Shown: positions 1 to 9,609, counted from the stretch's first letter. The stretch is 64,000 nucleotides of DNA from Actinacidiphila acidipaludis (GCF_019890725.1 NZ_JAINZZ010000004.1:124001-188000); one strand, 5' to 3'. The notes: a model not told the origin generated them from the sequence alone. A program made the numbers and translations.

Positions 1-837
1 GAGACCGTGCAGCCCGAAGGTGTACTCGGTGATGATCGCGCCGCCGAAGACGCTGCCCAGGTCGATGCCGAAGATCGTGATGATGGACGCGGCGGCGCCG
101 CGCAGCGCGTACCGGTAGAACACGTACTTCGAGCCCATGCCCTTGGCGCGGGCGGTGCGGATGTGGTCCTCGGAGAGCTGCTCGACCATCAGGGAGCGGG
201 TCTGCCGACTGTAGTTGGACCAGAAGATGACCGACATCACCAGGCAGGGCAGCACGAGGCCGTTGAGCGAACCGATCGGGTCGGACGTCCACGTCGGGTC
301 GTGACCGTGGTCGAACCAGCCCAGGTTGTCGGCGAACAGGGCGATGGCCAGCGGGCCGATGAAGTAGATCTGGACCGAGTTGCCGATCAGCGAGATCGAG
401 CTGGCGAAGCGGTCGAAGGTCTTGCCCTGCTGCCAGGCGGACAGCATGCCGAGACCCACACCGATGATGAGGAACGCGGCGGAGCCGCCGACGGCCAGCG
501 AGAAGGTCGTCGGGTAGCGGTCCTTCAGGAGGGGCCAGATCGCCGTGTCGTTGGCGAAGGAGAACCCGAAGCAGGGGGCCCCGCAGTTCTGCCCGTCGGG
601 CATGGTGCGACCGACGAAGATGCCCTTGATGTAGTCCCACCACTGCTGGTAGATCGGCAGGTCCAGGCCCATGCGGTGGTGGATCGCCGCCACCAGGTCG
701 GGGTTCGAGCAGTTCTTGCCGCACGCGAGCCGGGCGGGGTCCGCCGGCAGCACGAAGAACAGGAAGTACGTAACGATCGAGATGAGCAACAGGATGATGA
801 TCGCGCCGAGGACGCGTCGTGTGAGGAAACGGAGCAT
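1..837 (-). CDS. Peptide ABC transporter permease, DppB/OppB type (partial, cut by window edge)
   Basis: Inner-membrane permease subunit of a dipeptide/oligopeptide importer (cluster C). The visible 279 codons are the N-terminal part; the reading frame is open through base 1, so the 3' end lies outside the window. The start MLRFLTRRVLGAI is followed by one hydrophobic helix, a long extracytoplasmic loop with four cysteines, then the permease core containing the EAA-like region (residues about 230-260, with RTARAKGMGSKYVFYRYALR). It follows the lipoprotein gene by 99 bp, a gap that holds a strong hairpin. The ATPase genes of this cluster would be expected further left. The order permease, lipoprotein, permease recalls bldK of Streptomyces coelicolor, but the window does not let me prove orthology. 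Confidence 0.9.
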   Translation of the reverse strand, partial: MLRFLTRRVLGAIIILLLISIVTYFLFFVLPADPARLACGKNCSNPDLVAAIHHRMGLDLPIYQQWWDYIKGIFVGRTMPDGQNCGAPCFGFSFANDTAIWPLLKDRYPTTFSLAVGGSAAFLIIGVGLGMLSAWQQGKTFDRFASSISLIGNSVQIYFIGPLAIALFADNLGWFDHGHDPTWTSDPIGSLNGLVLPCLVMSVIFWSNYSRQTRSLMVEQLSEDHIRTARAKGMGSKYVFYRYALRGAAASIITIFGIDLGSVFGGAIITEYTFGLHGL

Positions 838-888
838 CGGGAGGCTCTTCCATGGGAGCGCGAGCTGCGGCCGCGCGGTCAGATCCGG

Positions 889-927
889 GACCAGCCGGCC
901 CCGGCGGGGCGCCGGGGCCGGCTGGTC
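889..927 (-). terminator. Strong intra-operon hairpin between lipoprotein and permease genes (cluster C)
   Basis: Bases 889-906 and 910-927 are a perfect 18-bp inverted repeat with a GGG loop. It starts 10 bp after the lipoprotein stop codon. No T-run follows, so it may be an attenuator or a 3'-end stabiliser that keeps lipoprotein mRNA in excess of permease mRNA. Similar hairpins stand at the same place in clusters A and B. Confidence 0.75.
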
Positions 928-936
928 GAGGAGGAA

Positions 937-2724
937 CTACGGCTGCTTGACGAACACCGTGTTGGCGTTGATGACGCCGGTCACCGTGTTGTAGGTGACA
1001 CCACCGAGGTTGGTGCCGTAGATGTTGAAGTACTTGTCGAACAGGAACGGCACCTGGGCGGTGTCGTTCTGCAGCGAGTACTCCGACAGCTTCTCCCAGT
1101 CAGCGGTCTGCTGCTTGAGGTCGGTCTCCGCCTTGATGCGGTCGATCTCGGAGTTGATGTGGTCGTCGTTCAGGAACGAGTAGTTGTTCGTTCCGTCCTG
1201 CAGGTTGCGGCCGTCCATGGTCGGCGGGATGACCGTCGAGGCGTTCGGCCAGTCCGCGCCCCAGCCGGTGCGGTAGATGTCGTACTGGTTGTTGACCTTG
1301 CCGACGACCGTGTAGAAGGAGGTCGGGTCGATCGGCTTGCGCACGACCTGGAAGCCCGCCTTCTCCAGCGCGTTCGCGATGGTCAGCGAGATGTTCGTCC
1401 AGCGCGGGGTGTTGGCGTACGGGAAGACCAGCTTCGGGTGCGGCTGACCGGCCTCCTGCAGCAGCTGCTTGGCCTTCTCCACGTCACCGGTCGGCTTGGC
1501 GAGCTTGCCGAACGGGTCGAACTGCTTCCAGCCGCCCACGGTCGGGCTCATCAGCGTGGTGCCGAGGTCGCCCTGCGCCGCGCCACCGAACGCCTGCTGC
1601 ACCTGGGCCATCGGGAACGCGTAGGCGATGGCCTGGCGGACCTTCGGGTTGGTGATGCGCTTGGTGTTGATGTCGAGGGTCTCGACGTACGGCTGGTACT
1701 GGTTGATCGTCCGCGCCTTGTACTGGGCGCCGTTGACCAGGGTGCTCATCTGCGACACGTCGGCGGTGCCGGACAGGTCGATGGCGTTCTTGTCGGTGCC
1801 CGCGGCGGCCATGATCCGCTGGGTCAGGCCAGGCTGACCGATACCCAGGTTGAAGTTCCACGAGTCCGGGTAGGCGTTGCGGATCGGGTCCGTCTTCGGG
1901 TCCCAGTTGGGGTTCCGGACGAAGACCAGGGACTTGCCCGGCTTGTACGAGGAGATCTTGTACGGGCCGGAGGAGACCGGGTGGTTGTTGTATGCGCCCT
2001 TGTCGTCCTTGGACTTCTCGACCGGGGCGGTCACCGGCATCGCCATCGCGTACGGCGCGTCGGCGTGCGCGTCCTTGAAGTGGAAGACGATGGTCTTCGC
2101 GTCCGGCGTCGCCAGGACGCTGTCCGGGATCTCCTGGCCGGAGTACGGGCCCTTGTAGAGCTTGCGGTAGTCGGGACCGTACAGCCACTGCTGGATGTAC
2201 TGCGGGCCCTGGGTCTCGAAGTCGGCGTACAGGCGCTCGATGCTGTACTTGATGTCCTTCGAGGTGATCGGCGTGCCGTCCTCGAACTTCAGGCCGTCCT
2301 TGAGGGTGTACGTCCAGGTCTTGCCGCCGTCCGACATCTTGCCGGTGTCGGTGGCCATGTCGCCGACGAGGATCGTCTTCCCGGTCTTCGGGTCGATCTT
2401 GTAGCCCGTCAGCGTACGCGCGTAGAGGACCGAGACCGACAGCTGGTCGCTGACGTACTGCTGACCCGGGTCCAGGTAGTCGAAACCGGCCTGGTCCAGG
2501 TCCTGGACCGTGCCGCCCTTGACAGCGCCGGCGACGGCCGGGGCCGGGCCGGTGGAGTCGGCCGCGGTGCCGAGGCCGTAGTTCGGAACCGTCGCCTTCG
2601 GGCCCCCCGAGCCGCCCTTGCTGCCGCCGGTGCCGCCGCCGTTGCCGCTGCTGCACGCGGCGGTCAGCGACAGCGCGCCGGCCGCCACGAGGGCTGCCGC
2701 CAAGCGAACCTTGCTGTTTCTCAT
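937..2724 (-). CDS. Peptide ABC transporter substrate-binding lipoprotein (SBP family 5)
   Basis: 595-residue extracytoplasmic receptor for peptides in cluster C. The signal peptide has a basic N-terminus, a hydrophobic stretch and a clear lipobox LTAAC with the lipidated cysteine at residue 24. A Ser/Gly-rich linker follows, then the SBP_bac_5 fold. Family landmarks include YARTLTGYKIDPKTGK near residue 105, a DGTPITSKDIKYSIERLY segment near residue 150 and PVSSGPYKISSYKPGKSL near residue 250. The ATG start has AGGA about 5 bases upstream on the minus strand. The gene lies between two permease genes, an order known from bldK, where BldKB is a lipoprotein of about this length. Substrate is not predictable from sequence. 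Confidence 0.92.
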   Translation of the reverse strand: MRNSKVRLAAALVAAGALSLTAACSSGNGGGTGGSKGGSGGPKATVPNYGLGTAADSTGPAPAVAGAVKGGTVQDLDQAGFDYLDPGQQYVSDQLSVSVLYARTLTGYKIDPKTGKTILVGDMATDTGKMSDGGKTWTYTLKDGLKFEDGTPITSKDIKYSIERLYADFETQGPQYIQQWLYGPDYRKLYKGPYSGQEIPDSVLATPDAKTIVFHFKDAHADAPYAMAMPVTAPVEKSKDDKGAYNNHPVSSGPYKISSYKPGKSLVFVRNPNWDPKTDPIRNAYPDSWNFNLGIGQPGLTQRIMAAAGTDKNAIDLSGTADVSQMSTLVNGAQYKARTINQYQPYVETLDINTKRITNPKVRQAIAYAFPMAQVQQAFGGAAQGDLGTTLMSPTVGGWKQFDPFGKLAKPTGDVEKAKQLLQEAGQPHPKLVFPYANTPRWTNISLTIANALEKAGFQVVRKPIDPTSFYTVVGKVNNQYDIYRTGWGADWPNASTVIPPTMDGRNLQDGTNNYSFLNDDHINSEIDRIKAETDLKQQTADWEKLSEYSLQNDTAQVPFLFDKYFNIYGTNLGGVTYNTVTGVINANTVFVKQP

Positions 2725-2834
2725 GAAATCCTGCCTGTCACTGGTGAACTGCCACCGATGCCGACGTCCGTACCCGCAGGAGATCGGGCCGGTTCCGACG
2801 ACCTGGACAACTTGTGAGTGGTGCTGCTAGCGGA

Positions 2835-3866
2835 CTAGCGAAGGGTCTTCGGGTCGAGAGCGTCCCGGACCGAGTCCCCCAGCAGGTTGAAGGCGACCAC
2901 GAAGATCACCATCGCGATGCCGGGGAAGAACATGAAGGTGATGTCGCTGGAGTAGTAGGTGGCGCCGGTCTGGAACATCAGGCCCCAGTCCGGAGTCGGC
3001 GCAACGATGCCGACACCGAGGTAGGACAGACCGGCCTCCGCCGTCACGAACACCGGCAGCATCAGAGTCGCCTGGACCAGGATGGTGCTCCACAGATTCG
3101 GCAGCAGCTCCTTGCGGATGATCCGCCAGGAGGACGCGCCGCTGATCCGGGCCGCCTCGACGAACTCCCGCTCCCGCAGGCTGAGGACCTGGGCGCGCAC
3201 CAGGCGGCCGATGCTCATCCAGCCGAGCAGGAACTGAACACCGATCAGCACCAGAGGACGGACCCACCAGGGCTCCTGGTCGCCGATGCCGACGAACAGG
3301 GAGATGGCCACGGGGGAGAACGCGATGAAGAACAGCTGGGACGGGAAGGACAGCATGAAGTCCGAGAACCGGCCCATGAAGTAGTCGACCTTGCCGCCGA
3401 TGTAGCCCTGCGTCAGGCCGAACAGCACACCGGTGCCGACGGAGATGACCGTCACGACGGCGGCGATGCCGAGCGAGGTACGGATGCCGTACATCAGCAG
3501 GGCGAACACGTCGCGACCCAGGTTCGGCTCGATGCCGAACCAGTGGGTGCCGCTGATGCCGCCGTTGGGGGCGATCGGCAGACCATAGCTGTTGAGCAGG
3601 CCGTCGTCCTGACCGTAGAAGTCATAGGCGTTCTGGCCGTAGAGCTTGACGATCAACGGCGCGGCGACGGCGATGAGAATGAAACAACCCACGATGACCG
3701 CGCACACGATGCCGGTCTTGTCCCGCTTGAAACGGAGCCAGGCGAGTTGGCGCGGCGTCCGTCCGGCGAGATCCGGGGTGCCCTTTCCACCCGGTGTGCC
3801 GGGTATGCCCTCGGGCTCGAGGGTGAGGCTGTCGGCGTCCGCCGCAGCCTGGCTTGGACTCGTCAT
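2835..3866 (-). CDS. Peptide ABC transporter permease, DppC/OppC type
   Basis: 343-residue membrane permease, first gene of cluster C. A cytoplasmic N-terminus of about 45 residues (RTPRQLAWLRFKRDKTGIVCA) leads into the first helix. A periplasmic loop carries the family motif GTHWFGIEPNLGRDVFALLMYG, and the EAA loop appears as REFVEAARISGASSWRIIRKELLPN. The C-terminus NLLGDSVRDALDPKTLR is typical of OppC/DppC. The start is an ATG preceded by a GGGGGATG ribosome-binding site on the minus strand. It is 110 bp ahead of the lipoprotein gene and probably cotranscribed with it. The 473-bp gap upstream should hold the operon promoter and contains a GTCCG/CGGAC-type dyad. Confidence 0.92.
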   Translation of the reverse strand: MTSPSQAAADADSLTLEPEGIPGTPGGKGTPDLAGRTPRQLAWLRFKRDKTGIVCAVIVGCFILIAVAAPLIVKLYGQNAYDFYGQDDGLLNSYGLPIAPNGGISGTHWFGIEPNLGRDVFALLMYGIRTSLGIAAVVTVISVGTGVLFGLTQGYIGGKVDYFMGRFSDFMLSFPSQLFFIAFSPVAISLFVGIGDQEPWWVRPLVLIGVQFLLGWMSIGRLVRAQVLSLREREFVEAARISGASSWRIIRKELLPNLWSTILVQATLMLPVFVTAEAGLSYLGVGIVAPTPDWGLMFQTGATYYSSDITFMFFPGIAMVIFVVAFNLLGDSVRDALDPKTLR

Positions 3867-4339
3867 TGGTTACATCCCCCGGGACCGAGAGCGTGCGTTG
3901 CGACGCCTTGCGTGCGTCGCGGGTTGAGCGGACTTTCGCAATGGAATCAACTTCCAGTCAAGGGGTGACGGGGGGAAGAAAGCTTGTTGTTTGGCATCTT
4001 GAGCGAAGGTTTTGCAGATCGTCCTCCGAAAGTGCTTGACATCGATCGACAAGAACGGACACACCGGATATGTCAGGGCAGAACGCGTTTACATGCTGGC
4101 AACTTGACTGTCGCGACTCCGATATACGGACCGAGCAGTCTGAACAACGTACGGCCGTGCGGGTGCCGTAAGCCGGCCGGGGGCGTTCGAGGCCCCGGCC
4201 GGCCCCCGCCGCCGACGACCCCGGAAGGGGTCCGGCGACGCCCCCCCCAACGCCCCTTTTCCGGTTGCCTGTCGGCGTTCCGCCTCCCGCGGGACGGGTA
4301 TATCCGAGGCAACGACAGGCCCTCGGGGGAGGCAGGCCG
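3867..4339. other. Divergent intergenic region upstream of transporter cluster C
   Basis: 473 bp without a gene, less GC-rich than its surroundings between about 3980 and 4160. It should contain the promoter of cluster C (minus) and that of the frameshifted membrane protein (plus). On the minus strand TTGACT occurs about 90 bases before the cluster C start but no convincing -10 box pairs with it. On the plus strand TTGACA lies at about 4034. A dyad at 4117-4131 is listed separately. No open frame here has credible codon use. Confidence 0.6.
4117..4131. promoter_or_regulatory. Dyad CTCCG-ATATA-CGGAC, candidate operator of cluster C
   Basis: Four-base perfect arms TCCG/CGGA around a five-base A/T spacer, centred 258 bp upstream of the first cluster C gene. 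It differs by one base from the two GTCCG-N5-CGGAC dyads upstream of cluster A (24539-24553 and 24626-24640). The shared half-site, spacing and setting suggest one regulator, which I cannot name. Confidence 0.4.
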
Positions 4340-5687
4340 ATGCGACAGTCGATGCAGCCCGGCTGGGGAAGCGCCGGGTACGGGACCGGACCGGGTCCCG
4401 AAGGGGGAAGCACCGCGGGCGGGACGCTCACCCAGGGCGCCCGGATCGCCGGAGCCCTGATCTGCGCCGTCCTGCTGGGGGTGGAGATCGCCTGGATGGT
4501 CCGGGACGCCGACGCCCTCGGGTTCCACGGCGCCCTGCGCATCTGGCTCGGACTGAAGCTGCCCGGCCGCGCCGAGGACGTGCCCGCCGCCGGCGGACTG
4601 GACATCGCGCTCGCGGTGGTGCTCGCCGGCGCGCTCGTCGCGGCCCGCCGGCCCGCAGCCACCTGGGCGTTCCTCACCGCCGGACTGCTGGCGCTGGTCT
4701 ACCGGGTGCCCGGGCTCTGGGTGTTCACCGCGACCTGGACGAAGGGCACGCCGCTGCGCGACCGGGCGCTGACCACGGCGGGTGCTCTTCGTGGTCGCCG
4801 GAGCCGTGCTGGTGCTGCTCGCCCTGGCGGGGCGCCGGCCGCCCGCCGGTCCGGCCGGGGAGCCGGCGCGGCCCGCAGCCGCCCCCGCGGTGCTCGGCGG
4901 ACTGCTGCTCGTGGTGGTCGCGCTGGAGACCGCCGGCTGGCAGGTGTACGACATCCGGAAGTACGGCGGCCCCGACTATCCGCCCCATCTGTACAGGCAC
5001 CTGCTGACCGGCGAGACCACACTCTCCTCGATGCTGTCCGCGCCCTTCGCCTATGCCGCCTGGCTCACCGCGGCGCTCACGGTGCTCGGCGCGGTCCTCG
5101 CCTTCCGCCGGGCGCCCGCCGCCCGGCCGCTGGGCATGGCCCTGGGTGTGCTGACGCTGCTCGACGGGGTCGTGGACCTGTGCTCCTGGCACGCCGAGCA
5201 CGCGCTGTTCAAGGGCGGGATGCCCGACGCGGTGCTGACCGAGCAGGGCTTCGCGGTGTTCCACGTGGTGGCCGGGCTGCTGCTGGCCGTCTTCCTGGCC
5301 CAGCGCGGCGCCGCACCGGCCGCACCGCCGAGCGGGCCCGGGTGGACCCCGCAGCCGCCGCCCGCGTGGCAGGCCGGGAGCCGAACGCCGGTTTGGGGCC
5401 CGCCGTACCAGCAGCCCCAGGTGCCGCCGGGGTATCAGGTGCCCCACCAGGCGCCGGGCAGCGGGGCGTTCGGCCCGCCGTCGGAATTGCCGCCCAATCT
5501 GCCGCCCGGCACTCCCCCGCCGCCGGCCGGGCCTCCGTCCGTCCCCCCGGGCTCCGCCGGCTCCCCCGGTTCGTCCGGGCCGTCAACCCCGAAGCACGAC
5601 CGTCCCTCGGGCTCCCGTCAGCGGTCGCGGCAGTGCGAAGGAAGCAGTCCGGGGCGGCGGCTCAGAGCAGCCCGAGCGCCCGCTTGA
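4340..5687 (+). pseudogene. Frameshifted integral membrane protein with proline-rich tail
   Basis: Two overlapping frames together make one protein of about 448 residues. The first runs from ATG 4340 (MRQSMQPGWGSAGYGTG) through two or three hydrophobic helices to RDRALTTA at about 4780. The second frame continues from 4782 with VLFVVAGAVLVLLALAG, further membrane segments, and a Pro/Gly-rich C-terminal tail. Dropping one G from the GGG at 4780-4782 joins them smoothly (TTA followed by VLFVVAGAV). This is either a real frameshift or a sequencing error in a short G run; nothing suggests programmed slippage. Function is unknown. The end overlaps the convergent peptidase gene by 26 bp. Confidence 0.7.
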
Positions 5688-7854
5688 GGAAGTCCACCTG
5701 GAGCAGCAGCAGGTTCTCCGCGACCTGCTCCTGCGGGGTCATGTGCGTGACGCCGGACAGCGGCAGCACCTCGTGGGGGCGGCCCGCCGCCAGCAGGGCC
5801 GTCGACAGCCGCAGCGAGTGGGCGACGAGCACGTTGTCGTCGGCCAGGCCGTGGATGATCATCATCGGCCGGTGCGGTTCCGCCGCGTCCCGCAGGCCCT
5901 CCTCGGTGACGACGGCGTTCGCGTCGTAGACCTCGGGCTGCTCGTCGGGGTGGCCGAGGTAGCGCTCGGTGTAGTGCGTGTCGTACAGCCGCAGGTCCGT
6001 CACCGGGGCGCCGACCACGGCGGCATGGAAGACGTCCGGGCGGCGCAGCGCGGCGAGCGCCGCCAGATAACCGCCGTACGACCAGCCGCGGATGGCCACC
6101 CGCTCCAGGTCCAGCGGGAACATGCCGGACAGCGACTGCAGCGCTTCGACCTGGTCCTCGACGGAGACGTCCGCGAAGTTCCCGGCGATCGCCTTCTCCC
6201 ACTCCGGGGAGCGGCCCGGGGTGCCGCGGCCGTCCGCGACGATCACCGCGAACCCCTGGTCGGCGAACCACTGCGACACCAGGTGGGGGTTGTGCGCGGC
6301 GACCACCCGCTGGCCGTGCGGCCCGCCGTAGGGGTCGAGGAGCACCGGCAGCGGACCGTCGGACTCCCGGTAGTCGGTCGGCAGCAGCACGGCCGCCGGG
6401 ATGCGCCGCTCGCCGGCCTCCAGGAGTTGCGGGCGGGCGGTCAGCGACGGCGTCTCGGCGTGCGAGGCCACCTCGGCCACCACCGTGCCGCCGCGCAGCA
6501 CCCGCGTCACCGTGCCGGGCCGGTCCAAGGCGGCGGAGCTGAGGACGGTCACGTCGCCGGAGCGGACCGCGCCGTGCAGTCCGGGCTCGGACGAGACGCG
6601 CACCGCGCCGGACTCGTCGACCCGGTAGACGTGCACCTGACCGGTCTCCGGGTCCTCGGCGGCGGCGCCGGCCGAGGCGGCGACCAGGATGCCCGGGCCG
6701 CCCGCGTCCAGCACCGCGCGCACGTGGAGTTCGGGTCCGGTCAGGGTCGCGTCGCCGGCCTTGAGGACGCGGGCGCCGTTCTCGTCGGTGATCCGGACCA
6801 GTTCGCCGGCCGGCGTCCGGACCGGAGTCCCGGGGAAAAGATCAAGCCAAATTCGATCTTCCTCGACGGCGAGAGTGCTGGTCGCGCCCGTCGCGGTGTC
6901 GACCTCCAGGTAGCGCTGCTCGCGCTGGTCGCGGGTCTGCACCAGGAGCAGCGGCGGGCCGCCGGCCGACCAGTGCACCGCCGCCAGGTAGGGGTGGCGG
7001 GCACGGTCCCACTCCACGTCCACCCGGCTGCCGTCGGCGAGCCGGAACAGGCTCAGCGAGACGTCGGCGTTGGCGGTGCCGGCCGCCGGGTAGGGCACGG
7101 CGACGGGCTCGCGGTCCGGGTGCGCGGGCTGGGCGATCCACCACCGCTGCACCGGGGACTCGTCCACCCGGGCCGCCAGCAGCGCCGTGCTGTCGGGCGA
7201 CCACCAGTAGCCGCGGCTGCGGCCCATCTCCTCGGCCGCGATGAACTCCGCGAGGCCCCACGTCACCTCGTCGCCGTCGGGTTCGGCGATCGCCCGGTCA
7301 CCCGATCCGGTGGCCTCCACGGCCCGCAGCGCGCCCTGCGCCGTGTACGCGACCCACCGCCCGTCGGGCGACGGACGCGGGTCGACGACCGGGCCCGGCA
7401 CGGCCAACTCCCGCGCCCCGCCCCCGCCGGGCGTCAGGTCCGCGGTGAACAGCCGGCCGGAGAGCGCGAACGCGGCCGTCCCGGCCGCGTCGTCCACCGC
7501 GAAGGCCACGATGCCCGCCGAGCCCTCCCGGCTGCGCTCGCGGCGGGCCCGCTCGGCGGCCGGCAACTCCTCGTCGGCGCCGTTCAGCAGGGCCACGGGA
7601 TCGGCCGCCACCCGCTCGGCCGGCGCCTCCCCGGCCTCCCCCTCGGCGGGCAGGTCCAGCACCCACAGCAGGTGCTCCCCGCCCCCGGCGTCCTCCGAAC
7701 TCCGGCTCCCCGCGCGTGCTCTGACGAACACCACCCGCCCCCCGGCGCCCGCCGTTCCGCCCGGCTCCGCGGGCGCCACGACGAACCCCCGCGGCACCCC
7801 CAGGGTGAACCGCTGCGTCCGTGCGTGCTGGCGGGGGAATGAGAGGTACGTCAT
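5662..7854 (-). CDS. S9 family serine peptidase (prolyl oligopeptidase / DPP4-like)
   Basis: 730-residue cytoplasmic peptidase with an N-terminal beta-propeller of the DPP-IV N type (residues about 40-480) and a C-terminal alpha/beta-hydrolase domain. The catalytic triad is visible: Ser592 in GWSYGG, Asp672 or Asp673 in HGLADDNV, and His704 in SGVTHMTP. The N-terminal segment FPRQHARTQRFTLGVPRGF is usual in this actinobacterial family. I chose the ATG at 7854 because AGGG lies 8 bases upstream; an in-frame ATG at 7896 would add 14 residues but lacks a ribosome-binding site. It probably releases N-terminal dipeptides or cleaves short peptides after proline, which would fit the neighbouring peptide importers, though the functional link is inference. 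Confidence 0.9.
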   Translation of the reverse strand: MTYLSFPRQHARTQRFTLGVPRGFVVAPAEPGGTAGAGGRVVFVRARAGSRSSEDAGGGEHLLWVLDLPAEGEAGEAPAERVAADPVALLNGADEELPAAERARRERSREGSAGIVAFAVDDAAGTAAFALSGRLFTADLTPGGGGARELAVPGPVVDPRPSPDGRWVAYTAQGALRAVEATGSGDRAIAEPDGDEVTWGLAEFIAAEEMGRSRGYWWSPDSTALLAARVDESPVQRWWIAQPAHPDREPVAVPYPAAGTANADVSLSLFRLADGSRVDVEWDRARHPYLAAVHWSAGGPPLLLVQTRDQREQRYLEVDTATGATSTLAVEEDRIWLDLFPGTPVRTPAGELVRITDENGARVLKAGDATLTGPELHVRAVLDAGGPGILVAASAGAAAEDPETGQVHVYRVDESGAVRVSSEPGLHGAVRSGDVTVLSSAALDRPGTVTRVLRGGTVVAEVASHAETPSLTARPQLLEAGERRIPAAVLLPTDYRESDGPLPVLLDPYGGPHGQRVVAAHNPHLVSQWFADQGFAVIVADGRGTPGRSPEWEKAIAGNFADVSVEDQVEALQSLSGMFPLDLERVAIRGWSYGGYLAALAALRRPDVFHAAVVGAPVTDLRLYDTHYTERYLGHPDEQPEVYDANAVVTEEGLRDAAEPHRPMMIIHGLADDNVLVAHSLRLSTALLAAGRPHEVLPLSGVTHMTPQEQVAENLLLLQVDFLKRALGLL

Positions 7855-8132
7855 AGCCGTGACCCTAGAGGGTGCCTCCGACAATCGCCCCTCCATTTCC
7901 CGCGACGCCCCGGCCGGCTCGCCCGTGCGGCGCTGACCTGCGCGGGCGCGCCGGCCCGCGCCCCCGGCGCCCGGGCCGCCGCGCCGGCCGTTGGCCGGAT
8001 CCCGTCATGCGCCCCCGCGTGCTTCCATGCCCCGACCTATGCGGTCACACGGAAAGTTATGATCCGTTGCCGTGGGTGGGTAATAAGCATGTGGCAACTG
8101 ACATGACCCTGCGTACTGGGAGGTGAGCCGCT

Positions 8133-8327
8133 GTGGCGCTCTCGATTTCGGCGGTGCTGCTGCTGCTGATCGTCGTCGTCCTGTTGATCCGCCGGTCCGG
8201 GCTCAAGACCGGGCACGCAGTGGCCTGCACACTGCTCGGCTTCTACTTGGCGAGTTCGTCGTGGGCACCTCAGATCAACGACCTCACCACCAACGTCGCG
8301 CAGACCATCTCCAACATCAAGTTCTGA
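8133..8327 (+). CDS. Small hydrophobic membrane protein (64 aa)
   Basis: A 64-residue protein with a strongly hydrophobic N-terminal helix (ISAVLLLLIVVVLLI), a short basic connector and a second weaker hydrophobic stretch (CTLLGFYLASSSWAP), ending in a polar segment. The start is GTG at 8133 with a GGGAGGTGA ribosome-binding site. It stands 32 bp before mshB and is probably cotranscribed with it. A small protein of this kind before mshB is something I associate with Streptomyces. No function is assignable. Confidence 0.75.
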   Translation: MALSISAVLLLLIVVVLLIRRSGLKTGHAVACTLLGFYLASSSWAPQINDLTTNVAQTISNIKF

Positions 8328-8359
8328 GCGCACCCCCGGGCGGGACGTAGGCTTCCCCC

Positions 8360-9250
8360 ATGACCGACCTTCCCGCCAGGCGACTGCTGCTGGTCCACGC
8401 ACACCCGGACGACGAGACGATCAACAACGGCGCCACCATGGCCAAGTACGCGGCCGACGGCGCACTCGTCACCCTGGTCACCTGCACCCTGGGCGAGGAG
8501 GGCGAGGTCATCCCGCCCGGGCTGGCACACCTGGCGGCCGACCGGGACGACACCCTCGGCCCGCATCGCATCGGTGAACTCGCCGCCGCCATGGCCGAGT
8601 TGGGCGTCACCGACCACCGTTTCCTGGGCGGCCCCGGCCGCTACCGCGACTCCGGCATGATGGGCGTCCCGCAGAACGACGTGCCGGGCTGCTTCTGGCA
8701 GGCCGACCTGGACGAGGCCGCGGGACACCTGGCCGACGTCATCCTCGAGGTCCGCCCGCAGGTGCTGGTCACCTACGACAGCAACGGCGGCTACGGCCAC
8801 CCCGACCACATCCAGGCGCACCGCGTCGCCCTGCGCGGCGCGGAACTCGCCGCCCGACGCGGCCACCGCATCGCCCGCGTCTACGAGATCTGCTATCCCC
8901 GCTCGGTCGTCGAGGCGGGCTTCGAGCGGCTGGCGGCGGCCGGCAAGGACTTCCCCTTCGAGGGCGTCGCCACCGTCGACGACGTCCCCGGCGTGGTGGC
9001 CGACGACCTGGTGACCGTGGCCGTGGACGGCCGCGCGTACGCGGACCGGAAGACCGCCGCGATGCGCGCGCACGCCTCCCAGATCGCCGTGGACGGCCCG
9101 TTCTTCGCGCTCTCCAACGACCTGGGGCAGCCGTTCTTCGCCGTCGAGTACTACCGCCAGGTGCAGGGCGAGCCGCCCGCGCACTCCGGAGCGGGCCGCG
9201 CCACCGACCTGTTCGGCGACGCCGGCACGGACGAGGGGGCCGCCGCATGA
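8360..9250 (+). CDS. mshB: N-acetyl-1-D-myo-inositol-2-amino-2-deoxy-alpha-D-glucopyranoside deacetylase MshB
   Basis: 296-residue zinc deacetylase of mycothiol biosynthesis that converts GlcNAc-Ins to GlcN-Ins in the cytoplasm. The PIG-L/MshB fold is shown by HAHPDDET near the N-terminus (zinc ligands His15 and Asp18) and YGHPDH at 145-150 (third ligand, His150, the counterpart of His147 in Mycobacterium tuberculosis MshB). [14 protein letters not shown] at 39-53 is also characteristic. Length matches the family. The ATG lies 32 bp after the small membrane protein gene, and the stop codon overlaps the next start by 4 bp (ATGA), so the downstream DUF6113 protein is translationally coupled. 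The closely related mycothiol conjugate amidase Mca is a possible confusion, but the motifs favour MshB. Confidence 0.94.
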   Translation: MTDLPARRLLLVHAHPDDETINNGATMAKYAADGALVTLVTCTLGEEGEVIPPGLAHLAADRDDTLGPHRIGELAAAMAELGVTDHRFLGGPGRYRDSGMMGVPQNDVPGCFWQADLDEAAGHLADVILEVRPQVLVTYDSNGGYGHPDHIQAHRVALRGAELAARRGHRIARVYEICYPRSVVEAGFERLAAAGKDFPFEGVATVDDVPGVVADDLVTVAVDGRAYADRKTAAMRAHASQIAVDGPFFALSNDLGQPFFAVEYYRQVQGEPPAHSGAGRATDLFGDAGTDEGAAA

Positions 9251-9609
9251 CCGCCCGGCCGACGCGCGTCCTCCTCTACGTGGCGCTGGGGATCCTCGGC
9301 GCCCTCGTCGCGCTCGCCGGCGGGCTGGTCCAGGACGGCTGGTTCCCCGGCGGGCTGGTGCTGGCCCTCGCGGGCTGCGTGGCGCTGTTCTACGGCGGGC
9401 TGAAGGCCACCGGCACCCGGCTGGGCGCGGTGGTGCCCGCCACGGTGTGGGTGATCTGCGTGATCCTGCTGAGCACCAGCCGTCCGGAAGGTGACTTCCT
9501 GTTCGCCGCCGGTGCCGGACCGTACATCTACCTGCTCGGGGGCGCGCTGTCGGCGCTGGTCTGCGCCACGGTGCCCCAACTGCCCCCATCTGGGCGGAAC
9601 AGGGCCTGA
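9247..9609 (+). CDS. DUF6113-like integral membrane protein
   Basis: 120-residue protein with about four membrane helices ([49 protein letters not shown] and [17 protein letters not shown]) and almost no soluble domain. It overlaps the end of mshB by 4 bp, so it is coupled to mshB translation. The family has no known function. A repeated association with mshB would hint at a role in thiol or membrane homeostasis, but that is inference only. Confidence 0.8.
   Translation: MTARPTRVLLYVALGILGALVALAGGLVQDGWFPGGLVLALAGCVALFYGGLKATGTRLGAVVPATVWVICVILLSTSRPEGDFLFAAGAGPYIYLLGGALSALVCATVPQLPPSGRNRA

Noticed and set aside
7..2817. Long plus-strand open frame of 936 codons antisense to the permease and lipoprotein genes
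   Set aside because: It is the GC-driven antisense shadow of real minus-strand genes: its protein is a low-complexity Arg/Val/Asp/Gly mixture with no domain, while the minus strand gives clear ABC transporter subunits.
1..3866. Assignment of cluster C as bldKABC
   Set aside because: Gene order fits, but clusters A and B occupy positions beside typA that also resemble the bldK neighbourhood, and orthology cannot be decided without alignments.
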